Of a stretch of 64,000 nt of DNA, positions 1-8,577 are shown piece by piece (the stretch's first letter is position 1; each line of letters starts with the position of its first letter). Below the pieces are notes generated by a model. The model searched no databases and was not told the origin of the DNA. It was given only the letters and a program-made list of their open reading frames with translations. Location: contig DAINDE010000001.1 in the NCBI GenBank assembly GCA_036732025.1, positions 62,001-126,000 of the forward strand, given 5' to 3'. Position numbers and translations under genes: made by a program. Origin of the DNA: SSSZ01 sp036732025 (GTDB lineage: Bacteria > Pseudomonadota > Gammaproteobacteria > Burkholderiales > Rhodocyclaceae).

Positions 1-550
1 GCTCGGTGGCATCCAGGTGGCGGGTGCCGAAAAGAATGGTGAACACGGCCAGGATGGCGGCGATGGCGAGGGCTGAATCCTGCCACCAGGGGCCCAGGGC
101 GCCGGGGGGCTGCTCAAAGAGGATGGCAAAGCTGGCCGACACCGCCTTCAGTTGCAGGGCGATGTAAGGCACGATGCCGATCACGGCGATGACCGTCACC
201 AGCCCGGCCAGGCGCTGGCTCTTGCCGTAGCGGGAGGCGATGAAGTCGGCGATGGAGGTGATGCGCTGTTCCTTGCTGATGCGGATCATCTTGGCGATGG
301 CGCCGCCGAAGAGCAGCATCAGGGTGGGCCCGATATAGATGGTGAGGAAGGATAGCCCGCCGGAAGTGGCCCGCCCGACGCTTCCGTAGAAGGTCCAAGA
401 CGTGCAATACACCGCCAGGGAAAGGGCATAGAGGTTGGCGCTGAGGATGGAGCGGCCGGCGTCGGCCCGGGCGTCGCCGAAACGGGCCACGGCGAAGAGC
501 AGGCCCATGTAGCCCATCGCCACGAATGCCGCCAGCCAGGAAGTGGGCAT
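1..550 (-). CDS. CrbS-like sodium/solute symporter-domain sensor histidine kinase (N-terminal part, runs off window)
   Basis: The reverse strand is open from an ATG at 550 to the window edge, giving the first 183 residues only. They form transmembrane helices of a sodium:solute-symporter (SLC5-like) fold. The early stretch YCTSWTFYGSVG followed by RATSGG is the signature of the symporter-like sensor domain of CrbS-type hybrid kinases rather than of a plain acetate permease. In the known family this domain is followed by PAS, HisKA, HATPase and often REC domains, which would lie left of the window. CrbS with CrbR controls acs, and acs lies immediately upstream here on the same strand, which supports the call. 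The start is one base after the TGA of the small membrane protein gene (TGACATG), so translation is probably coupled. A simple transporter cannot be fully excluded because the kinase part is not visible. Confidence 0.8.
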   Translation of the reverse strand, partial: MPTSWLAAFVAMGYMGLLFAVARFGDARADAGRSILSANLYALSLAVYCTSWTFYGSVGRATSGGLSFLTIYIGPTLMLLFGGAIAKMIRISKEQRITSIADFIASRYGKSQRLAGLVTVIAVIGIVPYIALQLKAVSASFAILFEQPPGALGPWWQDSALAIAAILAVFTILFGTRHLDATE

Positions 551-551
551 G

Positions 552-746
552 TCAGTTGCCCCCGCCCTCGGTGAGCCAGGCCGCCAGCCCGATGAGGGCT
601 GCCCAGATGCCGAAGAGATAGATGAACACCGCCGGCACCCCGCCGATGTCGCCGGCGGGAACGACGACCAGCGGGTAACTCAGCAACGCCGTCCCCAGCA
701 ACCCGAGGGCAGTCAGGCGTTGGCGCAACGGACTGGCTCGTCTCAC
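552..746 (-). CDS. Small membrane protein between acs and the CrbS-like kinase
   Basis: A 64-residue protein with two hydrophobic segments (about 12-30 and 37-57) and a basic N-terminus. I chose the GTG at 746 because GAGAGGGGTGAC lies just upstream as a ribosome site; longer in-frame starts would run back through the terminator hairpin. It ends one base before the start of the CrbS-like kinase. Small two-helix membrane proteins of this sort are often encoded directly before symporter-type proteins and symporter-like kinases. Its exact role is unknown; an accessory role for the kinase is inferred from position only. Confidence 0.6.
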   Translation of the reverse strand: MRRASPLRQRLTALGLLGTALLSYPLVVVPAGDIGGVPAVFIYLFGIWAALIGLAAWLTEGGGN

Positions 747-756
747 GTCACCCCTC

Positions 757-843
757 TCACAATAAAAACGGCCGACACGCCATGCGTGCCGGCCGTCCCC
801 TTGTGGCTTTCTGGCCACTGGCGGTCACCATGCAGGCGACCAT
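757..843 (-). CDS. Possible 28-residue leader peptide overlapping a terminator hairpin
   Basis: An ATG at 843 is preceded by a strong AAGGAGGAGAC ribosome site and starts a 28-codon frame that ends at TGA (759-757), ten bases before the GTG of the small membrane protein. Its last codons (GRPARMACRPFLL) are written by the terminator stem and its T-run. A good ribosome site, a very short frame and a terminator embedded in its 3' end are the architecture of a transcription-attenuation leader. No peptide homologue is known to me, and the sensed signal is not evident (no run of a single regulatory codon). Confidence 0.4.
   Translation of the reverse strand: MVACMVTASGQKATRGRPARMACRPFLL
761..794 (-). 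terminator. Intrinsic terminator between acs and the small membrane protein/CrbS-like kinase
   Basis: On the reverse strand GGCCGGCACGC, loop ATG, GCGTGTCGGCC forms an 11-bp stem with one G-T pair, followed by GTTTTTATT. It lies about 125 bp downstream of the acs stop and inside the putative leader frame. It could end acs transcription or act as an attenuator for the downstream genes. Confidence 0.7.
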
Positions 844-917
844 CTTGTCTCCTCCTTGCCTTCTATTCCTACAGGCCGGCGGGGCAAGTCCGCCGGCCCT
901 GCGTCACAACCTGGCCC

Positions 918-2888
918 TCAGACGGAGTTCTTGAGCTGCTCGAGGATGGCCGGGTTTTCCAGGGTCGAGGTGTCCTGGGTCAGTTCCTCGCCCTTGGCCA
1001 GGCCGCGCAGCAGGCGCCGCATGATCTTGCCCGAACGGGTCTTGGGCAGGTTGTCGCCGAAGCGGATGTCCTTGGGCTTGGCGATGGGGCCGATTTCCTT
1101 GCCCACCCAGTCCTGCAGCTCCTTGACGATCTTCTTGGCGGCTTCGGCGTCGGTGGGACGCTGACCCTTGAGCACCACGAAGGCGACGATGGCCTCGCCG
1201 GTCAGGTCGTCCGGACGGCCGACCACGGCGGCTTCCGCCACCATCGGGTTGGCGACGAGGGCCGATTCGATTTCCATGGTGCCCATGCGGTGGCCGGAAA
1301 CGTTCAGCACGTCGTCGATACGGCCGGTGATGGTGAAGTAGCCCGTCTCGGCGTCGCGGATGGCGCCGTCGCCCGCCAGGTAGTACTTGCCCTGGAAATC
1401 GGCAGGGTAGTAGGACTTGACGAAGCGCTCGGGATCGCCCCAGATGGTGCGGATCATGGACGGCCAGGGCTTCTTGCACACCAGGATGCCGCCGGTGCCC
1501 CAGGGAAGCTCGGAGCCGGTCTCATCGACCACGGCAAACTGGATGCCCGGGAAGGGCAGCGTGCAGGAACCCGGCACCAGCGGGGTGGCGCCCGGCAGCG
1601 GGGTGATCATGTGGCCGCCGGTCTCGGTCTGCCAGAAGGTATCGACGATCGGGCAGCGGCCGCCGCCGACGTTGTCGTAGTACCACTGCCAGGCCGCCGG
1701 GTTGATCGGTTCGCCGACGGAGCCCAGGATGCGCAGGGAAGACAGGTTGTAGTTCTTCGGATGCACGGCCGGGTTGGTGTCGGCGGCCTTGATGAGGGAG
1801 CGGATGGCGGTGGGGGCGGTGTAGAAGATGGTGGCCTTGTGGTCCTGGATCATCTTCCAGAAACGGCCGGCATCCGGGTAGGTGGGCACGCCTTCGAAGA
1901 CGATTTCGGTGGCGCCGCAGGCCATCGGGCCGTAGGTGATGTAGGTGTGGCCCGTCACCCAGCCGATGTCGGCGGTACACCAGAAGGTATCCGTCGGCTT
2001 GATGTCGAAGGTCCACTTCATGGTCAGGATGGCGTGCAGCAGGTAGCCGCCGGTGGAGTGCTGAACGCCCTTCGGCTTGCCGGTGGAACCGGAGGTGTAG
2101 AGCAGGAACAGCGGGTGCTCGGCTTCGACCCACTCCGGTTCGCAGGTTTCCGGCTGGCCGGCCAGCAGGTCGTGCAGCCATTCGTCGCGGCCGGCAACCA
2201 TGTTGCAGTCGCCGCCGGTGCGCTTGAAGACAATGACGTTCTTGGCAGACTCGCAGCCGCCCATGGCGAAGGCTTCGTCGGCAATCGGCTTGAGCGGAAT
2301 GGACTTGCCGCCGCGGAACTGGCCGTCGGAGGTGATGAGCATGACGGCGCCGGCATCGTTGATGCGGTCGCGCAGGGACTGGGCGGAGAAGCCGCCGAAG
2401 ACCACGGAGTGAATGGCCCCGATACGGGCACAGGCCTGCATGGCGACGATGCCCTCGATGGTCATCGGCAGGTAGATGACGACGCGGTCGCCCTTCTTGA
2501 CGCCCTTGCTCTTCAGGAGGTTGGCCATCTTGCAGACCTTGGTCAGCATTTCCTTGTAGGTGACCTTGGTGACCTCGCCGTTGTCGGCTTCGAAGATGAT
2601 GGCGACCTTGTCGCCCAGGCCGGCCTCGACCTGGCGGTCGAGACAGTTATACGAAACGTTCAGCTTGCCGTCGGCAAACCACTTGAAGAAAGGAGCGTTG
2701 GACTGATCGAGCACCTGGGTGAACGGCTGCTTCCAGGTGATGAGTTCGCGGGCGCGCTTGGCCCAGAACCCCTCGTAATCAGCCTCGGCTTCCGCGCACA
2801 GCGCCTTGTAGGCGTCCATCCCTGAAACCGCCGCATTCTTGACGATTTCGTCGGACGGATAAATGAGTTGCACGGAATCATTCGACAT
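918..2888 (-). CDS. acs: Acetyl-CoA synthetase (AMP-forming)
   Basis: A 656-residue ANL-superfamily enzyme that activates acetate to acetyl-CoA through acetyl-AMP in the cytoplasm. The full-length family pattern is present: P-loop TSGSTGKPKG, WVTGHTY, the adenylate-binding TFWQTETGG, LAGDGA, the hinge GRIDDVLNVSGHR and the C-terminal PKTRSGKIMRR, whose lysine is the conserved acetylation-controlled residue in this family. The ATG at 2888 is chosen over an in-frame start nine codons upstream because GAGGAGAAAAAC precedes it and the length then matches typical Acs. It is transcribed leftwards toward the CrbS-like kinase, the acetate-switch arrangement in which Acs is controlled by CrbS/CrbR. 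Confidence 0.97.
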   Translation of the reverse strand: MSNDSVQLIYPSDEIVKNAAVSGMDAYKALCAEAEADYEGFWAKRARELITWKQPFTQVLDQSNAPFFKWFADGKLNVSYNCLDRQVEAGLGDKVAIIFEADNGEVTKVTYKEMLTKVCKMANLLKSKGVKKGDRVVIYLPMTIEGIVAMQACARIGAIHSVVFGGFSAQSLRDRINDAGAVMLITSDGQFRGGKSIPLKPIADEAFAMGGCESAKNVIVFKRTGGDCNMVAGRDEWLHDLLAGQPETCEPEWVEAEHPLFLLYTSGSTGKPKGVQHSTGGYLLHAILTMKWTFDIKPTDTFWCTADIGWVTGHTYITYGPMACGATEIVFEGVPTYPDAGRFWKMIQDHKATIFYTAPTAIRSLIKAADTNPAVHPKNYNLSSLRILGSVGEPINPAAWQWYYDNVGGGRCPIVDTFWQTETGGHMITPLPGATPLVPGSCTLPFPGIQFAVVDETGSELPWGTGGILVCKKPWPSMIRTIWGDPERFVKSYYPADFQGKYYLAGDGAIRDAETGYFTITGRIDDVLNVSGHRMGTMEIESALVANPMVAEAAVVGRPDDLTGEAIVAFVVLKGQRPTDAEAAKKIVKELQDWVGKEIGPIAKPKDIRFGDNLPKTRSGKIMRRLLRGLAKGEELTQDTSTLENPAILEQLKNSV

Positions 2889-3131
2889 GTTTTTCTCCTC
2901 TGCGAAACTTGGCATCTAGTGTTGATAGTGCAATAGAACTGTCGGGGGAATCCTAAAGTTCTCGGAAAAACGCGCCCGATCGAGTCACGGAACCCGGTTC
3001 AGCGATGGGCGCATTAGACGAGGATATTCTTACAACCGGCTTACGAACGCACGCTGCGGCGCAACATCCGGAAAACGACCTCGGCGAGCCCATGATAAAA
3101 TGGCCTTTTCCAAAACCCGCTACAGAGAATC
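2889..3131. promoter_or_regulatory. Divergent intergenic region acs / UPF0114 gene
   Basis: About 240 bp carry the acs leader (leftward) and a rightward promoter for the UPF0114-fumarase pair. A TAAAAT -10-like element is at 3096-3101, about 30 bp before the ATG at 3132. No clear -35 hexamer or symmetrical operator was recognised. Confidence 0.4.
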
Positions 3132-3653
3132 ATGAAAATCACCGCCAAACTCGAGGGGTTCATCTTCTGGAGCCGGTGGCTGCAGGCGCCCCTCTACCTC
3201 GGCCTGATCGCCGCCCAGGGCGTTTACGTCTATCAGTTCATGCACGAGCTGATCCACCTGGTGAGCAAGGCCGGCAGCCTTTCCGAAGCCGAGGTGATGC
3301 TCATCGTCCTCGGCCTCATCGACGTCGTCATGATCGCCAACCTGCTGGTGATGGTCATCGTCGGTGGCTACGAAACCTTCGTTTCCCGCCTCGACCTGGA
3401 AGGCCACCCGGACCAGCCGGAATGGCTCTCCCACGTCAATGCCGGCGTGCTCAAGGTCAAGCTGGCCACGGCCCTCATCGGCATCTCCTCGATCCACCTG
3501 CTGAAAACCTTCATCAATGCCGCCCAGATCGACGACCGGGTCATCCTCTGGCAGGCCGTCATCCATGCCCTCTTCCTCGTGTCTGCCTTCATGATCGCGC
3601 TCACCGACAAGGTCATGACCCAGACCCTCGCCCTTCAACACCAGCAACACTAA
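3132..3653 (+). CDS. UPF0114 (YqhA-like, TIGR00645) inner-membrane protein
   Basis: A 173-residue integral membrane protein with hydrophobic segments at about 15-35, 55-80, 108-128 and 140-160. The N-terminal KLEGFIFWSRWLQAPLYLGL and the internal ANLLVMVIVGGYETFVS are the family signature of UPF0114/YqhA. Function is not established for this family. It ends 15 bp before the fumarase ATG, so the two are likely co-transcribed. Length is normal. Confidence 0.9.
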   Translation: MKITAKLEGFIFWSRWLQAPLYLGLIAAQGVYVYQFMHELIHLVSKAGSLSEAEVMLIVLGLIDVVMIANLLVMVIVGGYETFVSRLDLEGHPDQPEWLSHVNAGVLKVKLATALIGISSIHLLKTFINAAQIDDRVILWQAVIHALFLVSAFMIALTDKVMTQTLALQHQQH

Positions 3654-3668
3654 CCACGAGACCCAGCC

Positions 3669-5189
3669 ATGACGTCCATTCGCCAGGAAGACCTGATCCA
3701 GTCCATCGCCGATGCCTTCCAGTACATCAGCTACTACCACCCCCTCGACTACATCAAGGCCCTGGGCGAAGCCTACGAGCGCGAAGAATCCCCCGCCGCC
3801 AAGGACGCCATTGCCCAGATCCTGACCAATTCCCGCATGGCCGCCGAGGGCCACCGCCCCATCTGCCAGGATACCGGCATCGGCATGGTCTTCCTCAAGG
3901 TGGGCATGAACGTCCGCTGGGACGACGCCACCATGAGCCTGCAGGAGATGGTCAATGAAGGCGTGCGCCGTGCCTACGCCAACCCGGACAACCCCCTGCG
4001 CGCCTCGGTGCTGGCCGATCCCGCCGGCGCCCGCAAGAACACCAAGGACAACACCCCGGCGGTGGTGCACTTTGAAATCGTCCCCGGCGACCACGTGGAA
4101 GTCATCTGCGCCGCCAAGGGTGGCGGCTCCGAAGCCAAGTCCAAGTTCGCCATGCTCAACCCCTCCGACGACCTGGTGGACTGGGTGCTGCACAAGATTC
4201 CGGAAATGGGTGCCGGCTGGTGCCCGCCGGGGATCATCGGCATCGGCATCGGCGGCACGCCGGAAAAGGCCATGCTGCTAGCCAAGGAATCGATCATGGC
4301 GCCGGTGGACATCCATGAACTGAAGGCCCGCGGCCCCAAGAACCGTGCCGAGGAACTGCGGCTCGAGTTGTACGAGAAGGTCAATGCGCTGGGCGTCGGC
4401 GCCCAGGGCCTGGGCGGCCTCACCACCGTGCTCGACGTCAAGGTGCTGGATTACCCCTGCCACGCCGCCAACCTGCCGGTGGCCCTGGTGCCCAACTGCG
4501 CCGCCACCCGCCACTGCCACTTCCACCTCGACGGCTCCGGCCCCGCCAAGCTGGAAGTGCCCAAGCTCGAAGACTGGCCCGCCGTCACCTGGACGCCGGA
4601 CACCAAGTCCGCCACCCGCGTCAATCTCGACACCCTGACCAAGGAGGAAGTCGCTTCCTGGAAGGTCGGCCAGAAGATTCTCCTCAACGGCAAGATGCTC
4701 ACCGGCCGCGACGCCGCCCACAAGCGCATCGCCGACATGCTGGCCAAGGGCGAGGAGCTGCCCGTCGACTTCACCAACCGGGTCATTTACTACGTCGGCC
4801 CCGTTGACCCGGTGCGTGACGAAGTGGTCGGCCCCGCCGGCCCCACCACCGCCACCCGCATGGACAAGTTCACCCGCGTGATGCTGGAGAAGACCGGCCT
4901 CATCTCCATGATCGGCAAGTCCGAGCGCGGCCCCGTCGCCATCGAGGCCATCAAGGACAACAAGTCCGCCTACCTGATGGCTGTCGGCGGCGCCGCCTAC
5001 CTGGTGGCCAAGGCCATCAAGTCGGCCAAGGTGGTGGGCTTCGCCGACCTCGGCATGGAAGCCATCTACGAGTTCGAGGTGCAGGACATGCCCGTCACCG
5101 TGGCCGTGGATTCCTCTGGCACCTCGGTGCATGAAACCGGCCCGAAGGAATGGCAGGTCAAGATCGGCAAGATCCCGGTCGCGGCCTGA
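3669..5189 (+). CDS. fumA: Class I (iron-sulfur) fumarate hydratase
   Basis: A 506-residue enzyme of the FumA/FumB type that interconverts fumarate and malate. The N-terminal catalytic domain shows HRPICQDTG, GGGSEAKSKF and GWCPPGIIGIGIGG; the region ALVPNCAATRHCHFHLDGSGP follows; the C-terminal Fumerase_C-like domain includes NGKMLTGRDAAHKRI and YVGPVDPV. Conserved cysteines for an oxygen-sensitive [4Fe-4S] cluster are present (in ICQ, GWCP and NCA). It follows the UPF0114 gene by 15 bp and is closed by a strong terminator at 5201. Whether it is called FumA or FumB cannot be decided from sequence. Confidence 0.95.
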   Translation: MTSIRQEDLIQSIADAFQYISYYHPLDYIKALGEAYEREESPAAKDAIAQILTNSRMAAEGHRPICQDTGIGMVFLKVGMNVRWDDATMSLQEMVNEGVRRAYANPDNPLRASVLADPAGARKNTKDNTPAVVHFEIVPGDHVEVICAAKGGGSEAKSKFAMLNPSDDLVDWVLHKIPEMGAGWCPPGIIGIGIGGTPEKAMLLAKESIMAPVDIHELKARGPKNRAEELRLELYEKVNALGVGAQGLGGLTTVLDVKVLDYPCHAANLPVALVPNCAATRHCHFHLDGSGPAKLEVPKLEDWPAVTWTPDTKSATRVNLDTLTKEEVASWKVGQKILLNGKMLTGRDAAHKRIADMLAKGEELPVDFTNRVIYYVGPVDPVRDEVVGPAGPTTATRMDKFTRVMLEKTGLISMIGKSERGPVAIEAIKDNKSAYLMAVGGAAYLVAKAIKSAKVVGFADLGMEAIYEFEVQDMPVTVAVDSSGTSVHETGPKEWQVKIGKIPVAA

Positions 5190-5200
5190 TACCAGAAAAA

Positions 5201-5228
5201 AAGAAAGCCGGCCTCAGCCGGCTTTCTT
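5201..5228. terminator. Bidirectional intrinsic terminator between fumarase and the REC-GGDEF gene
   Basis: AAGAAAGCCGGC, loop CTCA, GCCGGCTTTCTT is a perfect 12-bp stem flanked by an A-run on the left and a T-rich tract on the right. It sits between two convergent genes and can serve both. Confidence 0.85.
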
Positions 5229-5245
5229 CTTCCCGGGAGTGCAGG

Positions 5246-6541
5246 TCAGAGCACCTGCCTCTCGGAACGGGCCCGGGCCCACAGCTTGCGTTCCATGTCG
5301 TCGATGGGCAGTCCGAAGTTGAAGGACTGCTCGATCTGCTTGACGAGCGGCATCATCTTCAGCCCCACGTTGCCCAGGCAGCGTGTCAGGGCTTCCGGCG
5401 GCACCGACCCCAGCAGCTCGCCGAGGCGCTGCACGAACTCCTCCTGGTCGAAGGGGTGTTCGCTGCCGAGGGCACGGGTCACCACCCGGTTACCACCCGC
5501 CTTCATGGCCGCTTCCAGCCGGCCGAGAGCCAGATCCAGCAGGTCGTCGCCACGGAGCACGACGCCGTCCTCGGGAACGCTCGCCACCCCCACGCTCACC
5601 GTCATGTCGATGCGCTGGCCGCGGATGGAAATCTGGGCCGCCGCCAGCCCCTTGCAAACCCGTTCGGCAAAAGCGGCGCATAGCGCCAGGTTGGTCCCCG
5701 GCGCGACGATGGCGATGCGCCCGGGCGCGAAGCGCCCGAGGCTGTCTTCGGTGCGTATCTTCTTGCCCAGCAGGCGGGCAAACTTGGTCTCGATCTTGTC
5801 GGCCAGTTCCTGGCCGAAGGTCCGGGCCACCGTCTGGTAGCTGTCGAGGCCGAAAATAAGGACACCCACCGCCCGGGCCTGCCCGGACTCCGGCAGATGC
5901 TCGGCCAGCACGGCGTCTATGCCTTCCCGGCCGGGAACGTCGGGCACGGTGGAGCCGGATTCCCGGGCCCTCGCCATCTCGGCTTCGTCGACCGCGGCGC
6001 CGGAAAGCCCGGCCAAGCGGCCCATCTGGCCCAGGATATCGCTCACGCCCAGGTCGCTCTGGACGCCGGTAAAGCTCGTCTCGCCGACTTCCTTGGGCGC
6101 CACGCGGAATTGGCCGCTGCCCTCCTCGCCGGCGCCCTCGTCTTCCTGGCCACCACCGCGACGTTCGAGGAGCAGGCCGACGATGCGCTCGGTCTCCGCC
6201 GCCCCCAGGCCCTTGGGCACGAAGTCGGTGACGCCCCGGATGCGGGCCTGCTGCCGCTCCCCCTCGCCCATGGTATCGGAAGCGATAAGGAAGAAAGGCA
6301 TGGTGTTCAGGCGCCGCAGCTTGTTGGTGCGCAGCTTTTCCACCAGACCGAAGCCATCCAGGCGCGGCAGATGCAGGCCGGAGATGACCGCCACGATGGA
6401 AGAATCCAGGACCAGCGTCTGCCAGGCGGATTCGCCGCTGGTCTCCTCCCGCACCTCGAAATGATCCTTGAGGCTCCGCGACAGCGAGGCCCGGATGACC
6501 CGGGAACTGTCGACGATCAATACATGCGGCAATTCATTCAT
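5246..6541 (-). CDS. Degenerate REC-GGDEF response-regulator protein
   Basis: A 431-residue protein with an N-terminal receiver-like domain (about 5-125), a linker and a C-terminal GGDEF-like domain (about 215-355). Both active sites are altered. The receiver has VISGLHLPRLDG, with Gly55 where the phosphoacceptor Asp normally stands, and VDSS instead of VDDS. The cyclase signature GGDEF is replaced by APGRI near residue 270 (LGRFAPGRIAIVAP). It is therefore unlikely to be phosphorylated in the usual way or to make c-di-GMP, and may act as a structural or binding protein. The ATG at 6541 starts directly with the receiver fold. It is convergent with fumarase and single. Confidence 0.85.
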   Translation of the reverse strand: MNELPHVLIVDSSRVIRASLSRSLKDHFEVREETSGESAWQTLVLDSSIVAVISGLHLPRLDGFGLVEKLRTNKLRRLNTMPFFLIASDTMGEGERQQARIRGVTDFVPKGLGAAETERIVGLLLERRGGGQEDEGAGEEGSGQFRVAPKEVGETSFTGVQSDLGVSDILGQMGRLAGLSGAAVDEAEMARARESGSTVPDVPGREGIDAVLAEHLPESGQARAVGVLIFGLDSYQTVARTFGQELADKIETKFARLLGKKIRTEDSLGRFAPGRIAIVAPGTNLALCAAFAERVCKGLAAAQISIRGQRIDMTVSVGVASVPEDGVVLRGDDLLDLALGRLEAAMKAGGNRVVTRALGSEHPFDQEEFVQRLGELLGSVPPEALTRCLGNVGLKMMPLVKQIEQSFNFGLPIDDMERKLWARARSERQVL

Positions 6542-6748
6542 GGCTGTCCTGCCTCAGCCCTCCCAGTCGCAAATGAGCGGCCCGTTTATCATAAAAACCA
6601 GAAATTTTCATTTGCATAACTTTAAAGCAAATCATGGGCGCATGTATGACAATTTGCGTAGTCGCGGCGGCCGGGACTTCGATTTTCCTGATCGCCGCTC
6701 CCGTTAGAATTGCCTTTTAGTCAACGCACCCAATCCCCCATCGACGCC
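6542..6748. promoter_or_regulatory. AT-rich divergent promoter region upstream of the men operon
   Basis: About 207 bp between the leftward REC-GGDEF gene and menB. The part around 6580-6660 is clearly AT-rich compared with the surroundings. A TAGAAT -10-like element at 6705-6710 could drive the men operon with a leader of roughly 30 bases. No operator symmetry was recognised. Confidence 0.4.
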
Positions 6749-7576
6749 ATGATCCGCCCCGCCCTGCCCTGGCAGCCCCAGGCCGAATATTCCGACATCC
6801 GCTACGACGCCGCCGAAGGCATCGCCCGCATCGCCATCGACCGCCCCGAACGGCGCAATGCCTTCCGTCCCGAGACCGTCACCCAGCTCATCGACGCCTT
6901 CCACCGGGCCCACCGCGACAACGCCATCGGCGCCATCATCCTCACCGGCACCGGCGACGAGGCGTTCTGTTCCGGCGGCGACCAGAAGGTCCGCGGCGAC
7001 GAAGGCTACCTGGACGAAGGCGGCACGCCCCACCTCAACGTCCTCGACCTGCAGATGCAGATCCGCCGCCTGCCCAAACCCGTGGTGGCCATGGTGGCCG
7101 GCTACGCCGTCGGCGGCGGCCACGTCCTGCACCTGGTCTGCGACCTCACCATCGCCGCCGACAATGCCCGTTTCGGCCAGACCGGCCCCCGCGTCGGCTC
7201 CTTCGACGCCGGCCTCGGCGCCGGGCTCCTGGCCCGCACCATCGGCATGAAGCGTGCCAAGGAAATCTGGTTCCTCTGCCGCCAGTACGACGCCCGCCAG
7301 GCCCTCGACTGGGGGCTGGTGAACGCCGTCGTCCCCCTCGAACGGCTGGAGGAAGAAACCGTCGCCTGGTGCCAGCAGATGCTGCAGCATTCCCCCATGG
7401 CGCTCCGCATGCTGAAGGCCGGCTTCAACGCCGACACTGACGGCCTGGCCGGCATCCAGGAACTCGCCGGCAACGCCACCGGCCTCTTCTACATGACCGA
7501 GGAAGGCCAGGAAGGCCGCAACGCCTGGCGCGAGCGCCGGCCGCCGGACTTCCGCCCCTACCGCAAACGGCCATGA
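6749..7576 (+). CDS. menB: 1,4-dihydroxy-2-naphthoyl-CoA synthase
   Basis: A crotonase-fold enzyme of about 275 residues that closes the second ring in menaquinone synthesis. Visible family marks are RPERRNAFRPETV, FCSGGDQKVRG (oxyanion-hole glycines), VAGYAVGGGHVLHLVCDLTIAA, and FGQTGPRVGSFDAGLGAGLLAR, which separates MenB from other crotonases. The ATG at 6749 is preferred; a TTG at 6710 in the same frame would add 13 unlikely residues. It is the first gene of menB-C-E-F-D and overlaps menC by four bases (ATGA). The identity is firm because all five core men genes follow in one operon. Confidence 0.95.
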   Translation: MIRPALPWQPQAEYSDIRYDAAEGIARIAIDRPERRNAFRPETVTQLIDAFHRAHRDNAIGAIILTGTGDEAFCSGGDQKVRGDEGYLDEGGTPHLNVLDLQMQIRRLPKPVVAMVAGYAVGGGHVLHLVCDLTIAADNARFGQTGPRVGSFDAGLGAGLLARTIGMKRAKEIWFLCRQYDARQALDWGLVNAVVPLERLEEETVAWCQQMLQHSPMALRMLKAGFNADTDGLAGIQELAGNATGLFYMTEEGQEGRNAWRERRPPDFRPYRKRP

Positions 7577-8544
7577 AACCCGTCGCGGCCCGCTGGATTC
7601 CCTATGCACTGCTCCTGCAGCAGCCCTGGGAGAGCGCCGCCGGCCGCATCAGCGAGCGCCGCGGCCGTCTCCTGCGGCTCGATACCGACGACGGGCATTG
7701 CGGCTGGGGCGACTGCGCCCCCCTGCCGGAAGCAGGCATCGACAAGACGGCCGCCACCCGTTGCGCGGAAGAATGCGCCCGCCTCGACCTCGCCGCCCAG
7801 GCCGCCGGCCAGCCCCTGGCCGCCTGGCTGGCGGGTGTCGCCACGCCGGCCAGCATCCCGGTCAACGCGGCCCTCGGCGCCCTCGCCACGCTCACCAACG
7901 AAATGGCCCTGGCCGCCTGCGCCGCCGGCTTCACCACCCTGAAGGCCAAGGTGGGTATCGCCCCCCAGATCACCGAAATCGCTCGCCTCAACGCCCTGGC
8001 CAAGACCCTACCGGCGGGCACCCGGCTGCGCCTCGACGCCAACGGCGCCTGGGACGAAACCACCGCTGCCAGCTTCGTCGCCGCCTGCCGGGACCTGCCC
8101 GTCGAGGCCATCGAGGAGCCACTGCACGCGCCCACCCTCGCCGCCCTGGCCCGCCTGCAAGCCGGCACCGGCATCGCCCTGGCCCTGGACGAATCCCTCC
8201 CCCGTTTCGCCGTCGCCGATCTGTCGCAGCAACAGGCAGTGCGCCGCCTGGTCCTCAAGCCCGCCCGCCACGGCGGCCTCCAGGCCAGCCTGGCCCTGGC
8301 CCGGGAGGCCCGGGGGGCCGGCCTGGAATGCGTCGTCACCTCGGCCCTCGAAAGCGCCTGCGGGCTGTTGGCGGCGGCACACCTGGCGGCGGCCATCGCC
8401 GCCGGGGCGCCGCAAACCCCCGCCCACGGCCTGGCCACCGCCGCCTGGTTCGCCGCCGACACCGGCCTGCCGCCGGAGATCCGGGGGGGCCGGCTGATCC
8501 TGCCGGTCGGTCCCGGCCTGGGCTTTGCACCCGGCCTTTCTTGA
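7573..8544 (+). CDS. menC: o-succinylbenzoate synthase
   Basis: A 323-residue enolase-superfamily enzyme that dehydrates SHCHC to o-succinylbenzoate. The catalytic set can be read in order: TLKAKVG (KxK lysines), RLDANGAW (metal Asp), AIEEPL (metal Glu), ALDES (metal Asp) and VLKPARHGG (second catalytic lysine). The N-terminal capping domain has GWGDCAPLP. Its start overlaps the menB stop (ATGA). About 48 bp separate it from menE, the only real gap in this operon, and that gap holds a TATAAT element. Confidence 0.93.
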   Translation: MKPVAARWIPYALLLQQPWESAAGRISERRGRLLRLDTDDGHCGWGDCAPLPEAGIDKTAATRCAEECARLDLAAQAAGQPLAAWLAGVATPASIPVNAALGALATLTNEMALAACAAGFTTLKAKVGIAPQITEIARLNALAKTLPAGTRLRLDANGAWDETTAASFVAACRDLPVEAIEEPLHAPTLAALARLQAGTGIALALDESLPRFAVADLSQQQAVRRLVLKPARHGGLQASLALAREARGAGLECVVTSALESACGLLAAAHLAAAIAAGAPQTPAHGLATAAWFAADTGLPPEIRGGRLILPVGPGLGFAPGLS

Positions 8545-8577
8545 TCTGGCTCACCGCGGCGCCGCCGATGCCTTGCG

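Noticed and set aside
543..2825. Long rightward open frame of 760 codons antisense to acs
   Set aside because: acs on the other strand is a certain full-length gene; the antisense frame is a product of high GC third positions and has no recognisable domain or ribosome site.
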